Assembly (NCBI RefSeq): GCF_003344965.1
Contig: NZ_CP031194.1
Coordinates: 558,001-622,000, forward strand
Origin: Streptomyces paludis
GTDB taxonomy: Bacteria; Actinomycetota; Actinomycetes; Streptomycetales; Streptomycetaceae
Length of the DNA stretch: 64,000 nucleotides
Direction: 5' to 3'
Below the pieces are notes generated by a model that ran no database searches, was not told the origin of the DNA, and saw only the letters and a list, made by a program, of their open reading frames with translations. The position numbers were made by a program, and so were the translations under genes. This document shows positions 39,805 to 48,557 of the stretch, one piece after another; within the stretch, counting starts at the first letter, position 1; every line of letters starts with the position of its first letter.

Positions 39805-40497
39805 TCAGGCTCGGTCGGCGAGATCCGGGATGCGCCAGTCGATGGGCTCGTGTCCCTGCGCCGCGATCGCCTCGTTGATCCGGCTGAACGGACGCGAGCC
39901 GAAGAACTTCTTCGCGGAGAGCGGCGAGGGATGCGCGCCCTTCACCACCACATGCCGCTCCTCGTCGATCAAGGGCAGCTTCTTCTGCGCGTAGGCACCC
40001 CAGAGGACGAAGACCGCCGGGTCGGGCCGCTCGGCCACCGCGCGGATCACCGCGTCCGTCACCTTCTCCCAGCCCTTGCCCTTGTGGGAGTTCGCCTCGC
40101 CCTCGCGGACCGTCAGCACCGCGTTCAGCAGGAGGACGCCCTGCTCGGCCCAGGGCATCAGATAGCCGTTGTCCGGGACGGGGTGGCCCAGCTCCTCCTT
40201 CATCTCCTTGTAGATGTTCCGCAGGGAGGGCGGGGTCCTGACGCCGGGGCGCACGGAGAAGCACAGCCCGTGCCCCTGGCCCGCTCCGTGGTACGGGTCC
40301 TGGCCGAGGACCAGCACCTTCACCCGCTCGTACGGGGTGGCGTCGAGCGCCGCGAAGACCTCGTCCCGGGGCGGATAGACGGGACCCTTCGCCCGCTCCT
40401 CCGCCACGAAGTCGGTCAGCTCCTTGAAGTAGGGCTTCTCCAGCTCCTCGCCGAGGACGCCGCGCCAGGACTCGGGCAGCATGTCGGTGTAGGTCAC
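39805..40497 (-). CDS. ung: Uracil-DNA glycosylase
   Basis: 230 residues from a GTG at 40497 (GGAGG upstream). The water-activating loop is VLVLGQDPYHGAGQGHGLCF, the uracil-binding stretch is GVLLLNAVLTVREGEANSHK, and the DNA-intercalating loop is KGAHPSPLSAKKFFGSRPF. This is a full-length family 1 enzyme that removes uracil from DNA. It is a housekeeping gene with no link to its neighbours. Confidence 0.95.
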   Translation of the reverse strand: MTYTDMLPESWRGVLGEELEKPYFKELTDFVAEERAKGPVYPPRDEVFAALDATPYERVKVLVLGQDPYHGAGQGHGLCFSVRPGVRTPPSLRNIYKEMKEELGHPVPDNGYLMPWAEQGVLLLNAVLTVREGEANSHKGKGWEKVTDAVIRAVAERPDPAVFVLWGAYAQKKLPLIDEERHVVVKGAHPSPLSAKKFFGSRPFSRINEAIAAQGHEPIDWRIPDLADRA

Positions 40498-40568
40498 GTC
40501 AACAACCTCCGGTAGGGGATCACTTGCGAACTGCCACCGAACTTACCGGGCACCACTGACAATCGCCC

Positions 40569-42146
40569 CTACCAGCTGGTTTTCCGCTCCAGCTCCCACA
40601 TCTGCATGACCGTCTGAGGGTCGAGCGCGCGCTCCCCGCCGCCGATGTCGTCCGTGGACGCCACGTACAGCTTGCCCTGCCACAGCGGCAGCAGCCGGAC
40701 GTCCTCCACGAGGATCTGCTGCGCGCGTCCGAAGTGGCCCCCGACGGTCGCGCGGTCGCTCAGCCTGCGCGACTCGGGCAGCAGTTTCCCGGTGATCTCG
40801 GGGCTCTCGTACGGCGTGCTCAGCGCGTTCTCCTTGCCGACGAAGGGGGCGACGAAGTTGTCCGGGTCCGGGAAGTCCGGGAACCAGCCGCGGCCGAAGA
40901 CGGGGTACTCGCCCTTCTGGTAGCCGGCCTGGAACTGCTTCCACGGCTGGCTCCGCAGGGTGACGTCGAACAGCTTCGACGCCTCCAGCTGGCGCTTCAG
41001 CTCCACGAACTCCAGCTCCGTACCCGACCCGTAGCGGTCCGAGGTGAACCAGAGCGTGAGCGGTACGGGGGTGCTGATCCCCGCCTCTTCGAGGAAACGT
41101 TTCGCCTTGGCCGTGGAAGGGTCGCCGTACTGGTCGAAAAAGCTGGTGGCGTGCCCGGCGATGCCCTTGGGCACCATCGAGTACAGCGGCTCGGCCGTCC
41201 CCTGGTAGACCTTGGCGACCAGCGCGTCCCGGTCCACGACCTGCGCCACGGCCCGCCGTACGGCGAGCTTCCCGGCCGCCGGATCCGCGGGGTTGAACAC
41301 GAGGTAGCGGATGTCCGCGCCGACGGTCTCGACCAACTGGAGATACTCGTTCCCGGGTCTGCGCTCTTCGAGTTCGACGACCTGTTCCGAGGTGAGTCCC
41401 CGGTACACGGCGTCGACCTGCTTTTTCTTGAGCGCCTCGAAGACCTTGTCGGAGTCCGTGAAGTAGCGGATCGTGACAGCGCCGTTCTTGCGCTTCGCGA
41501 ACCCGCTGTAATTCTCGTTCCTCGTCAGCTCCGCCTTTTCCCCGCTGACGTACGAGGCGAGTTCATAGGGACCGGAGCCGGTGACTCCGCCGTCCTGTCT
41601 GAGCTTGTCCGCCGGGTAACTCCCGGGAGAGACAAGGGACATGGCGGGCGTGGCGAGAATGAAGGGAAAGGTCGCGTCGGGTTTCTTGAGCCGGAAGACA
41701 ACGGTCAGGTCACCCCGTGTCTCGACCTGTTCGAGGGAATCGAGGAGTCCGGCCGGTCCGCCCTTTGCCTTGATCGTGAGGATCCGGTCGAACGTGTACT
41801 TCACGGCGGACGCGTCGAGCCGTTCCCCGTCCGTGAATTTCAGCCCCTCGCGCAGTTCGCACTCGAAGACCCGCTGGTCTCCGTCGGCGAACCGGCAGGA
41901 CCTGGCCGCGTCCGGCTGCGGCGCCGAGCTGCCGGTCGGGAAGCTGACCAGAGTCTGGAAGACATTGCGGAACAGCTCCCAGGAGTTGTCCCAGGAAGCC
42001 GCCGGGTCGAGCGTGCTGGGCTCGCTCGTCGTCCCGACGACGATACGCCGGCTCGAATCCTCGCCGCCCGGCAAAAGGCCGCATCCGGTGAGCAGCGATA
42101 TCAGGGTCAATGCCGTAGTGGCCCGGCGGCCGGTCCGGTGGAACAC
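40569..42146 (-). CDS. ABC peptide-binding lipoprotein (SBP family 5)
   Basis: 525 residues from the GTG at 42146, which is 9 bases after AAGGAG; an earlier GTG at 42152 is too close. The lipobox is LLTGC in the signal (ATTALTLISLLTGCGLLPGG). The SBP_bac_5 pattern follows: GTTSEPSTLDPAASWDNSWE, DASAVKYTFDRIL, and GVTGSGPYELASYVSGEK. Such proteins catch oligopeptides or similar solutes for an ABC importer, but no permease is beside it, so it must serve a transporter elsewhere. Confidence 0.88.
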   Translation of the reverse strand: MFHRTGRRATTALTLISLLTGCGLLPGGEDSSRRIVVGTTSEPSTLDPAASWDNSWELFRNVFQTLVSFPTGSSAPQPDAARSCRFADGDQRVFECELREGLKFTDGERLDASAVKYTFDRILTIKAKGGPAGLLDSLEQVETRGDLTVVFRLKKPDATFPFILATPAMSLVSPGSYPADKLRQDGGVTGSGPYELASYVSGEKAELTRNENYSGFAKRKNGAVTIRYFTDSDKVFEALKKKQVDAVYRGLTSEQVVELEERRPGNEYLQLVETVGADIRYLVFNPADPAAGKLAVRRAVAQVVDRDALVAKVYQGTAEPLYSMVPKGIAGHATSFFDQYGDPSTAKAKRFLEEAGISTPVPLTLWFTSDRYGSGTELEFVELKRQLEASKLFDVTLRSQPWKQFQAGYQKGEYPVFGRGWFPDFPDPDNFVAPFVGKENALSTPYESPEITGKLLPESRRLSDRATVGGHFGRAQQILVEDVRLLPLWQGKLYVASTDDIGGGERALDPQTVMQMWELERKTSW

Positions 42147-42191
42147 GCACACGCTCCTTGTTCAGCCCGTGGATCCGGCAGACCATACCGC

Positions 42192-42230
42192 AAAGCCCCG
42201 CCGGCTCCTCAGAGAATCCGGCGGGGCTTT
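42192..42230. terminator. Terminator downstream of the SDR pair
   Basis: A 13-bp perfect stem (42192-42204 with 42218-42230, arm AAAGCCCCGCCGG) and a 13-base loop, ended by T/A runs on both sides. It lies after the leftward SDR genes and upstream of the leftward peptide-binding gene, so it separates the two transcripts. Confidence 0.8.
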
Positions 42231-42362
42231 TCGAACGGTGAACGGGCGGCGGTCAACCCGCTACCGCTCCGTTCCGCTATGCGGTTCACAGAACTCCGAA
42301 TTCCGGAACAGCGGCACCGAATTCCGGTTTCACCGTCCCGATATTCGGTTTGCCGGGGCCGG

Positions 42363-43151
42363 TCAGCCCACTCCGGCGTTGAGGAAGATTCCGCCGTCGA
42401 TCACCAGTGTCTGCCCCGTGATCCAGTCGGACTGGTCCGAGGTGAGGAACGCGGCGGCGCCGCCGATGTCCTCGGGCACCCCCAGCCGCCCCAACGGGTA
42501 GGCGGCCGCGGCCTCGGCCTCCCTGCCCTCGTACAGCGCCTGCGCGAACTTCGTCTTGACGACGGCCGGCGCGATGGCGTTGACGCGGACGACCGGGGCG
42601 AACTCGTGGGCCAGCTGGAGCGTCAGATTGACCATCGCGGCCTTGCTCATGCCGTACGCGCCGATGAAGGGCGAGGCCGAGATCCCGGCGACCGACGCGA
42701 TGTTGACGATGGCGCCGCCGTTCTCCCGCTGCCAGGCGCGCCAGGTCTGCTGGGCGAAGCCGAGCGCCGAGATGACGTTGGTCTCGTACACCTTGCGCGC
42801 GACGGCGAGGTCCAGCTCGGCGAGCGGGCCGAAGACCGGGTTCGTACCGGCGTTGTTGACGAGGAAGTCGACCCGGCCGAACTCCTCCATGACGCGTTCC
42901 ACGGCGAGTGCCTGGTGCGCCTCGTCGTGTGCCTTGCCGGCGACGCCGATGACCCGGTCGGAGCCGAGCCGCTCGACGGCCTCCTTGAGCCTCTCCTCGT
43001 CGCGCCCGGTGATACACACGCGGTCGCCGCGGGCGACGAGCGCCTCGGCGATCCCGTACCCGATGCCCCGGCTCGCTCCCGTGACCAGGGCGACCCGGCC
43101 GCTCTCCGGGACCTGCCGCGGCTGCTCCGCCGTCGTCACTGTTTCCGTCAT
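42363..43151 (-). CDS. Short-chain dehydrogenase/reductase
   Basis: 262 residues from the ATG at 43151. The cofactor motif is ALVTGASRGIGYGIAEALVA, then NNAGTNPVFG, and the catalytic set S...YGMSK (SVAGISASPFIGAYGMSKAA). The end NAIAPAVVKTKFA is family-typical. It starts 17 bp after the stop of another SDR gene, so they form an operon, perhaps acting on one ketone/alcohol pathway such as 3-oxoacyl reduction. Confidence 0.87.
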   Translation of the reverse strand: MTETVTTAEQPRQVPESGRVALVTGASRGIGYGIAEALVARGDRVCITGRDEERLKEAVERLGSDRVIGVAGKAHDEAHQALAVERVMEEFGRVDFLVNNAGTNPVFGPLAELDLAVARKVYETNVISALGFAQQTWRAWQRENGGAIVNIASVAGISASPFIGAYGMSKAAMVNLTLQLAHEFAPVVRVNAIAPAVVKTKFAQALYEGREAEAAAAYPLGRLGVPEDIGGAAAFLTSDQSDWITGQTLVIDGGIFLNAGVG

Positions 43152-43168
43152 GTCCGTCTCCCCCGTTC

Positions 43169-43930
43169 TCAGTTGAGCGGTCCGCCGGCGACGTACAGGA
43201 CCTGGCCGGAGACGAATCCGGCGTCCTCGCCCGTGAAGAAGGCGATGGCGTTCGCGATGTCCTCCGGCTTCCCGACGCGCGCGACCGGGATCTGGGTGGC
43301 CGCCGCGGCCTGGAACTCCTCGAAGCCCATGCCGACGCGGGCGGCGGTCTGCGCGGTCATCTCGGTGACGACGAAGCCGGGCGCCACCGCGTTGGCGGTG
43401 ATGCCGAACTTGCCCAGTTCCTTGGCGAGGGTCTTGGTGAAGCCCTGGAGCCCCGCCTTGACGGCCGCGTAGTTGGCCTGGCCCCGGTTGCCGAGCGCGG
43501 AGCTGGAGGAGAGGCTGACGATCCGGCCGAAGCCGGCGTCCACCATGTACTTCTGACATGCCTTCGACATCAGGAACGCGCCCTTGAGGTGCACGTTCAC
43601 CACGGTGTCCCAGTCGGACTCGCTCATCTTGAAGAGCAGGTTGTCCCGGAGCACGCCCGCGTTGTTCACGAGGACCGTCGGCGCCCCCAGCTCGGCGGCG
43701 ACCCGGGTGACGGCGGCCGTCACCTGTGCGCTGTCGGAGACGTCGCAGGCGACGGCGAGCGCGGTGCCGCCGGCCGCGGTGATCTTCTCGACGGTGTCCT
43801 TGCACGCGGCCTCGTCGAGGTCGAGTACGGCGACGGCCCGGCCCTCCGCCGCCAGCCGGACCGCGGTGGCGGCGCCAATGCCCCGCGCCGCCCCGGTCAC
43901 GACGGCGACGCGCTGCTCGGTGGTGGACAT
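43169..43930 (-). CDS. FabG-like short-chain dehydrogenase/reductase
   Basis: 253 residues from the ATG at 43930. Key motifs: VAVVTGAARGIGAATAVRLA, VLVNNAGVLRDNLLFKM, IVSLSSSSALGNRGQANYAA with VK after it (the Tyr-Lys pair), and NAVAPGFVVTEM. Relatives reduce 3-oxoacyl thioesters or related substrates. It leads the two-gene SDR operon. The promoter gap upstream contains a near-duplicate TGAGCACCGC / TGAGCAACCGC. Confidence 0.87.
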   Translation of the reverse strand: MSTTEQRVAVVTGAARGIGAATAVRLAAEGRAVAVLDLDEAACKDTVEKITAAGGTALAVACDVSDSAQVTAAVTRVAAELGAPTVLVNNAGVLRDNLLFKMSESDWDTVVNVHLKGAFLMSKACQKYMVDAGFGRIVSLSSSSALGNRGQANYAAVKAGLQGFTKTLAKELGKFGITANAVAPGFVVTEMTAQTAARVGMGFEEFQAAAATQIPVARVGKPEDIANAIAFFTGEDAGFVSGQVLYVAGGPLN

Positions 43931-44108
43931 CCCTTGGTTCTCCTCGCCCTTGGCTTCCGCGGCTCTCCCGACCACTGAGCACCGCTGAGCAACCGCTTAG
44001 TAGGTAGCAGTCGAAGACGCTAGAAGCCCCGGCACCCGGTGTCAACGCCCACGGCACCCGAGGACCGGATCGGCGCGGGAGATCACACGCCCGCGTCCGC
44101 CCGGCCCG

Positions 44109-44495
44109 TCAGCGCACCAGCAGATCGAGCAGCCGCTCGGCCTCGGCCCGCGGATCGGCGGTCAGCCCGGTGTGTACGGGACCGGGCTGTACGACGGTCG
44201 AGCGCGGGGCGATCAGCCACCGGAACCGCCGGCCGGCGTCGTCACCCGCCGCCTGCCCGGCCGCGTCACCGCCGGCGCAGACGCCCTCGACCGCGCGCAG
44301 GGCGGCCCGTACCCCCACGATGTCGGCCGTCGGGTCGAGGGCCCTCAGCTTCCCCTCGTCCAGCAGGGTCCTGGCCGCGACATAGGAGTGCGCGCGGCAG
44401 TAGACCAGCACCCCGGCGTTGAAACACTCGCCGCGCTCGACACGCGGCACGACGCGCAGCAGCGCGTACTCGTAGACGTCCCGCCCGCCGCTCAT
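44109..44495 (-). CDS. DUF3037 protein
   Basis: 128 residues. DUF3037 features: YEYALLRVVPRVERGECFNA, GVLVYCRAHSYVAARTLLDE and WLIAPRSTVVQPGPVHTGL. The start overlaps the stop of the HipA-like gene by 4 bases. DUF3037 genes are known companions of HipA-like kinase genes. The biochemical role is unknown. Confidence 0.85.
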   Translation of the reverse strand: MSGGRDVYEYALLRVVPRVERGECFNAGVLVYCRAHSYVAARTLLDEGKLRALDPTADIVGVRAALRAVEGVCAGGDAAGQAAGDDAGRRFRWLIAPRSTVVQPGPVHTGLTADPRAEAERLLDLLVR

Positions 44496-45382
44496 CGCCC
44501 ACCTTCCTTGGCGTCCTGGGCGTCCTGGGCCGTCACATCACTCGTACGCACGTCACGGGCCCGGTCCTGCCGAGGCGTCAGCCGCTCGGCGAGCCAGCCG
44601 GGGGCCCTGGACGGGGTGTCCCTGGTGGGCGCGTCCAGGACGATCCGCTCGTGGACGGTCGCGGCGCGCGCGAGCAGCGGCTCCACATACGCGCGGCGCA
44701 GCGCGTCGAGCGAGTCGAACCCCGGCTCGTCGATCAGCCACTCGTCCGGCACCTCGGCGGCGATCTCGGTCAGCAGCTCCTCGGTGACCAGCGGCGCGAG
44801 CCGCGCGGCGGCCGCCGCGACCTCCGGCCCGAAGGGCGCGAGGGCGTGGTCGGAGGCGTTGTACGGCTTCGCGGCGGAGGTCGCGGCGCCCGGCCAGTTG
44901 TGGTGCCAGATCATGGTGGCGCCGTGGTCGATGAGCCAGAGATCGCCGTGCCAGACCAGCAGGTTGGGGTTGCGCCAGGACCGGTCGACGTTGTTGATCA
45001 CCGCGTCGAACCAGACGACCCGCCCCGCCTCCTCCGGATCCACCTCGTAGGCGAGCGGATCGAAGCCGATCGATCCGGGCAGAAAGTCCATCCCGAGGTT
45101 CAGCCCGCCGCTCGCCTTGAGCAGCTCCTGCACCTCCTGGTCCGGCTCGGAGAGCCCGATGACCGGATCGAGCCGCATCCGCGCCAACTCCGGCACCCGC
45201 AACCCGAGCCGCCGCCCGAGCTGCCCGCAGATCACCTCGGCGACCAGGGTCTTGCGCCCCTGCCCGGCACCGGTGAACTTCATGACATACGTACCGAGAT
45301 CGTCGGCCTCGACGATCCCCGGAAGCGAGCCGCCCTCACGCAGGGGCGTGACATAGCGGGTCGCAACGATCTCTCTCAGCAC
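44492..45382 (-). CDS. HipA-like kinase
   Basis: 296 residues from a GTG at 45382 (VLREIVATRYVTPLREGGSL); the frame is open upstream but Arg-rich and unlike coding sequence. The kinase-like fold shows YVMKFTGAGQGRKTLVAEVI (P-loop region with Lys), FDAVINNVDRSWRNPNLLVW (HRD-like catalytic loop) and LWLIDHGATMIWHHN (DFG-like). Such proteins resemble HipA toxins, which phosphorylate aminoacyl-tRNA synthetases, but this group usually pairs with DUF3037 and lacks a HipB antitoxin. Activity and target are unproven. Confidence 0.8.
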   Translation of the reverse strand: MLREIVATRYVTPLREGGSLPGIVEADDLGTYVMKFTGAGQGRKTLVAEVICGQLGRRLGLRVPELARMRLDPVIGLSEPDQEVQELLKASGGLNLGMDFLPGSIGFDPLAYEVDPEEAGRVVWFDAVINNVDRSWRNPNLLVWHGDLWLIDHGATMIWHHNWPGAATSAAKPYNASDHALAPFGPEVAAAAARLAPLVTEELLTEIAAEVPDEWLIDEPGFDSLDALRRAYVEPLLARAATVHERIVLDAPTRDTPSRAPGWLAERLTPRQDRARDVRTSDVTAQDAQDAKEGGR

Positions 45383-45719
45383 TTTCCCGGGCCACCCATC
45401 TCTTTGGCCTTGGGGAGAATCCGGGGAGTTCCGACGGTCATACGCTTCCCCCTCCTTCCTTACCCGGGCGGTCCGTCGACGACGGTGTGCGCCCCTTGCT
45501 TCCGGCCTCTGGCATGAAGGGAGCATCGTAACCGAGGGTGATCACGGCGCAGGCGCGCCGCAGCGCACGGAAGCTCCACCTCAACCGGCGGGAACAATGC
45601 GCCGTGCCGCTTCAACTCCCCGGCCAGGAACACCCCTCCGGTAGTCGATGTCCTCAGCACTCGATGTCCGGCACGCTCCTCGGAACCCCCGGCTGCGCCC
45701 AGAGCCGCCGCCCGCCCTG

Positions 45720-46082
45720 ATGACGATGCCAGCGGCTGCGTCCGCCGCTCCGGCTCCGCAGCCGGACCTCGCAGCCGCCGCCGGCTGCTGGTACAGCGGA
45801 AGTCACTGGTGGTGCAACAACCGGTATGCCGCGCCTGTCTACCGATGGCAGGGCCCGGACGGCACCACCCGGACCTTGGTCGGATACATGTACACGACCA
45901 CCAGTTGGTTCACGGGCCGCAGCTACTGTGCCGGCGGCAATTACGACAACGGTACGACCTCCCCTCACCCCTACCGGTGGATCTACACCCAGGCCGACAA
46001 CGGTCAGTGGGGCTGGATGAGCGACAAGGACATCTCCAGCGAGACCAACCCGCTGCCCGACCTGGGCTATTGCAGGATGTAA
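45720..46082 (+). CDS. Small Trp/Cys/Tyr-rich protein, probably secreted
   Basis: 120 residues if started at the ATG at 45720; an ATG at 45648 is in frame. An Ala/Pro-rich stretch looks like the end of a signal peptide (PAAASAAPAPQPD), but its hydrophobic core is missing in this frame, so the 5' end may be wrong or frameshifted. The rest is rich in Trp, Tyr, Gly and four Cys (GCWYSGSHWWCNNRYAAPVY, then SYCAGGNYDNG, GYCRM). This resembles small exported proteins of Streptomyces with unknown role. Confidence 0.5.
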   Translation: MTMPAAASAAPAPQPDLAAAAGCWYSGSHWWCNNRYAAPVYRWQGPDGTTRTLVGYMYTTTSWFTGRSYCAGGNYDNGTTSPHPYRWIYTQADNGQWGWMSDKDISSETNPLPDLGYCRM

Positions 46083-46190
46083 CCCTGCTGCAACCATGCT
46101 CTCCGGAGCATCTGAGGCTGGACGCAGGCGCCTCTCCGGAGGAGTCCCACATCGTGCCCGCCGGTCCCGTGAACCGGAGAGCAGGGCGGG

Positions 46191-46952
46191 TCAGCGGCCG
46201 GCCGGGAAGAGGTCTTCCAGGTAGAGGCCGACGCGGCCGGTGCGGGTGGCTCGGCCGGTGAGTTCTTGGACGCGGTCGGCGCTGACCACGGCGGACGGTC
46301 CGTTGAGCATCCACTCCTGCGCCTGCTCCTGGGTCATGCCCGTGGGCGGCTCACCGGCGTAGGGCAGGACGTTGATGGGGGTGCCGGCCTCGTGGCGCCA
46401 GCTGTCGGCGAGTGAGCCGACGTCGAGGGCGTCGTAGCCGAGGGTGTCCATGAACCGGACGGCCTCGGCCTTGGCCTCTGTGTTGTCGCCGGTGAGGGGC
46501 AGGGTGCTGCGTTCGGGGTGGCCGGAGGGGCGGGCCGAGCTGTACAGGCGGAGGAAGTCCATGTTGCCGAACGTCTTGACGATGTGTGATCCGGAGAGGT
46601 GGCGCTGGAGCAGCTCGCTGCTGGTGGTGCGCCGTTCCTCCAGGTCGTCGATCCGGCCGTCGCGTTCGGGGAAGTAGTGCATCGTGTCGATGACCGTTCT
46701 GCCGGTGAGGGCATCGGCGGGGAGCTTGTCGTAGGCGTGGAACGGGAGGGAGACCACGACGAGGGCGGCGGCCTGTGCGGCCTGGGCCGGGGTGGCGGCG
46801 CGGGCGGGGGCGCCGAGTTCGGCGACGGCGTCGGCCAGGGTCTCGGGTCCGCGCGAGTTGCTCAGGACGACGTCGAGGCCGGCGTCGACGGCGAGGCGGG
46901 CGAGGGTGCGGCCGATGTTGCCGCTTCCGATGAAGGCGATGGTCTGGGGCAT
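46191..46952 (-). CDS. NADP-binding protein, F420:NADP oxidoreductase-like (copy 1)
   Basis: 253 residues. The Rossmann start is TIAFIGSGNIGRTLARLAVD, and NSRGPETLADAV marks the F420-dependent NADP reductase-like group. A conserved middle VIDTMHYFPERDGRIDDLEE is shared with the paralogue at 47084-47797. Substrates are uncertain: such proteins may reduce NADP with F420H2 or act on other substrates. The pair plus a broken MFS gene form one direction opposite an XRE regulator. Confidence 0.8.
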   Translation of the reverse strand: MPQTIAFIGSGNIGRTLARLAVDAGLDVVLSNSRGPETLADAVAELGAPARAATPAQAAQAAALVVVSLPFHAYDKLPADALTGRTVIDTMHYFPERDGRIDDLEERRTTSSELLQRHLSGSHIVKTFGNMDFLRLYSSARPSGHPERSTLPLTGDNTEAKAEAVRFMDTLGYDALDVGSLADSWRHEAGTPINVLPYAGEPPTGMTQEQAQEWMLNGPSAVVSADRVQELTGRATRTGRVGLYLEDLFPAGR

Positions 46953-47083
46953 GACGGACGTCTCGTTTCTGAATGCTGGGGGGAGAGAGAGCGTGGCTTG
47001 TGCAGGGGGCCGGGTCGGCGTGTGCGGTCATGGGCGCGAGGTCGGGTGAGCGGCCGTGGCCGCTGGTGTGGCGGCGGGGCGGG

Positions 47084-47797
47084 TCACATGTCGCGGTACC
47101 GCTTGGCCGCGGCGAGCAGGGGGCGCAGGGTGTCCGCGGTGACGGGTTGTCCCGGGCCGGGGGCGGCGCCCTGGGCGGTGGCGGTCAGGCTGTGGCCGGT
47201 GCCGAAGTACGGCTCGCTGTAGGCGGTGGTGTCGCGCTGGAAGCGCCAGCCCTCGGCGAGGGGGCCGGCGTCCAGGGCGTCGTAGCCGAGGGAGTCGAGG
47301 AACGCCTCTACGGTCTTCTTGGCGTCCGGATCGTCGCCGGCGATGGCCAGGGCTGAGCGTTCTGGGTGGCCGGTGGGCCGGGAGAGATTGCCGAGGTGGA
47401 CGTGGAAGATGTTGTTCATCGCCTTGACCACGCGCGACTCGGGCAGGTGGGCCTGGAGCAGTTCGCTGGTCGTGGTGGTCTCGGCGTCGAGCTCGGCGAT
47501 ACGGCCGTCGCGCTGGGGGTAGTAGTTGTTGGTGTCGATGACGACCTTGCCGCGCAGCGGTTCCACGGGGACCGTGCGGTAGGCGTGCAAGGGGATGGTC
47601 ACAACCACGATGTCGCCCGCGGCGGCGGCCTCGGCGGGGGTGGCGGCGCGGGCCCGGGGGCCGAGCTCCGCCACCAGGGCGGTCAGGCTCCCGGGTCCCC
47701 GCCGGTTGCTCAGGACGACGTTGTGACCGGCGGCAACGGTCAGGCGTGCGACGGTGCCGCCGATCAGTCCGCTGCCGATCAGTGCGATGGTGCTCAT
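47084..47797 (-). CDS. NADP-binding protein, F420:NADP oxidoreductase-like (copy 2)
   Basis: 237 residues from the ATG at 47797 (GAAAGGA upstream). Motifs parallel copy 1: TIALIGSGLIGGTVARLTVA, NRRGPGSLTALVAELG, VIDTNNYYPQRDGRIAELDA, FLDSLGYDALDAGPLAEGW. The two copies clearly arose by duplication but have diverged much. It lies between the MFS remnant and copy 1 on the same strand, all probably one old transcription unit. Confidence 0.82.
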   Translation of the reverse strand: MSTIALIGSGLIGGTVARLTVAAGHNVVLSNRRGPGSLTALVAELGPRARAATPAEAAAAGDIVVVTIPLHAYRTVPVEPLRGKVVIDTNNYYPQRDGRIAELDAETTTTSELLQAHLPESRVVKAMNNIFHVHLGNLSRPTGHPERSALAIAGDDPDAKKTVEAFLDSLGYDALDAGPLAEGWRFQRDTTAYSEPYFGTGHSLTATAQGAAPGPGQPVTADTLRPLLAAAKRYRDM

Positions 47798-47850
47798 TCA
47801 AGGTCCTTTCGAGACGGGGTGGGACAGGGGGCGTGCGGGAGCCGTAGCCG

Positions 47851-48357
47851 TTACCGGGAGGCGGAGGCGGGCTCGGGTGCCTCGGCGACCGCCGGGACGT
47901 GTACGGGCGTGGCGCGCGGGTGGCGGCGGGTGAGGTGCCGGTCCAGCATGGTGCTCGCGACGGCTGCCAGGGCGAATGCCGCGCCGACCCAGCCGATGCC
48001 GGCCAGGCCGGGGCCCGCGTCGATGACCAGGCCGGAGATCCAGGGAGCGACGGCGATACCGCGTTGAAAGCGGCGATGTCCACCGCTCCGCCCAGCGTGC
48101 CCCGCGCGGTCCCGGCCGCGACGAACACCACCTGAAAGCAGGCCGGCGCCACGCGGCGGGGCAGCTTCAGGGTGGCCGGCGCCAGCAGCGGAGCGCCGAC
48201 GACCATGCCGATCGCGAAGGCCGAGACCAGCAGCCCCGCCTCGTACAGCGAGACATCCAGATCCCCGGCAAGGGAGGGGCAGCAGCCCGGAGAGCATGAA
48301 CTCCGAGGTGCCCTGGGCGAGCGTGCCGAACCCGAGAGCGTAGATGATCAAAGGCAT
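47851..48357 (-). pseudogene. Decayed MFS transporter
   Basis: The leftward frame begins like an MFS drug-efflux protein (PLIIYALGFGTLAQGTSEFM, LSGLLP) and ends like one (PWISGLVIDAGPGLAGIGWV, GAAFALAAVASTMLDRHL). The middle survives in another frame (LLVSAFAIGMVVGAPLLAPA, FVAAGTARGTLGGAVDIAAF). Most of the ~400 residues are deleted and at least two frameshifts are present. It cannot make a working transporter. Confidence 0.8.
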
Positions 48358-48557
48358 GATGGAGGTGCTCCAGAGGACATCGCCGGGCGAGCGGGGGTGC
48401 CGCGCGGGCAGACGGTCGGGCCGAGCGGGACCGCCGTCATCCAGGTTCACGCCAACCGCACAGCCGATCAGCCGCCAAACCTGTCCCAGCCGAACCTGGG
48501 TCCAGCTGGGCCACCCTGAGCGGAGCGGCCACTGCCCTCCCGGCGAATACTGGAGAG
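48358..48557. promoter_or_regulatory. Divergent region between MFS remnant and XRE regulator
   Basis: 200 bp between divergent genes; expected to hold the XRE promoter and operator. No palindrome stands out, and no clear ribosome binding site precedes the ATG at 48558. Confidence 0.3.

Noticed and set aside
42295..42345. Three near-copies of CCGAATTCCGG in the gap after the SDR operon
   Set aside because: Imperfect, short and without a gene start nearby; possibly chance or old repeats, not enough for an operator call.
46096..46111. Short hairpin between convergent genes at 46.1 kb
   Set aside because: Only a 6-bp stem; too weak to call a terminator with confidence.
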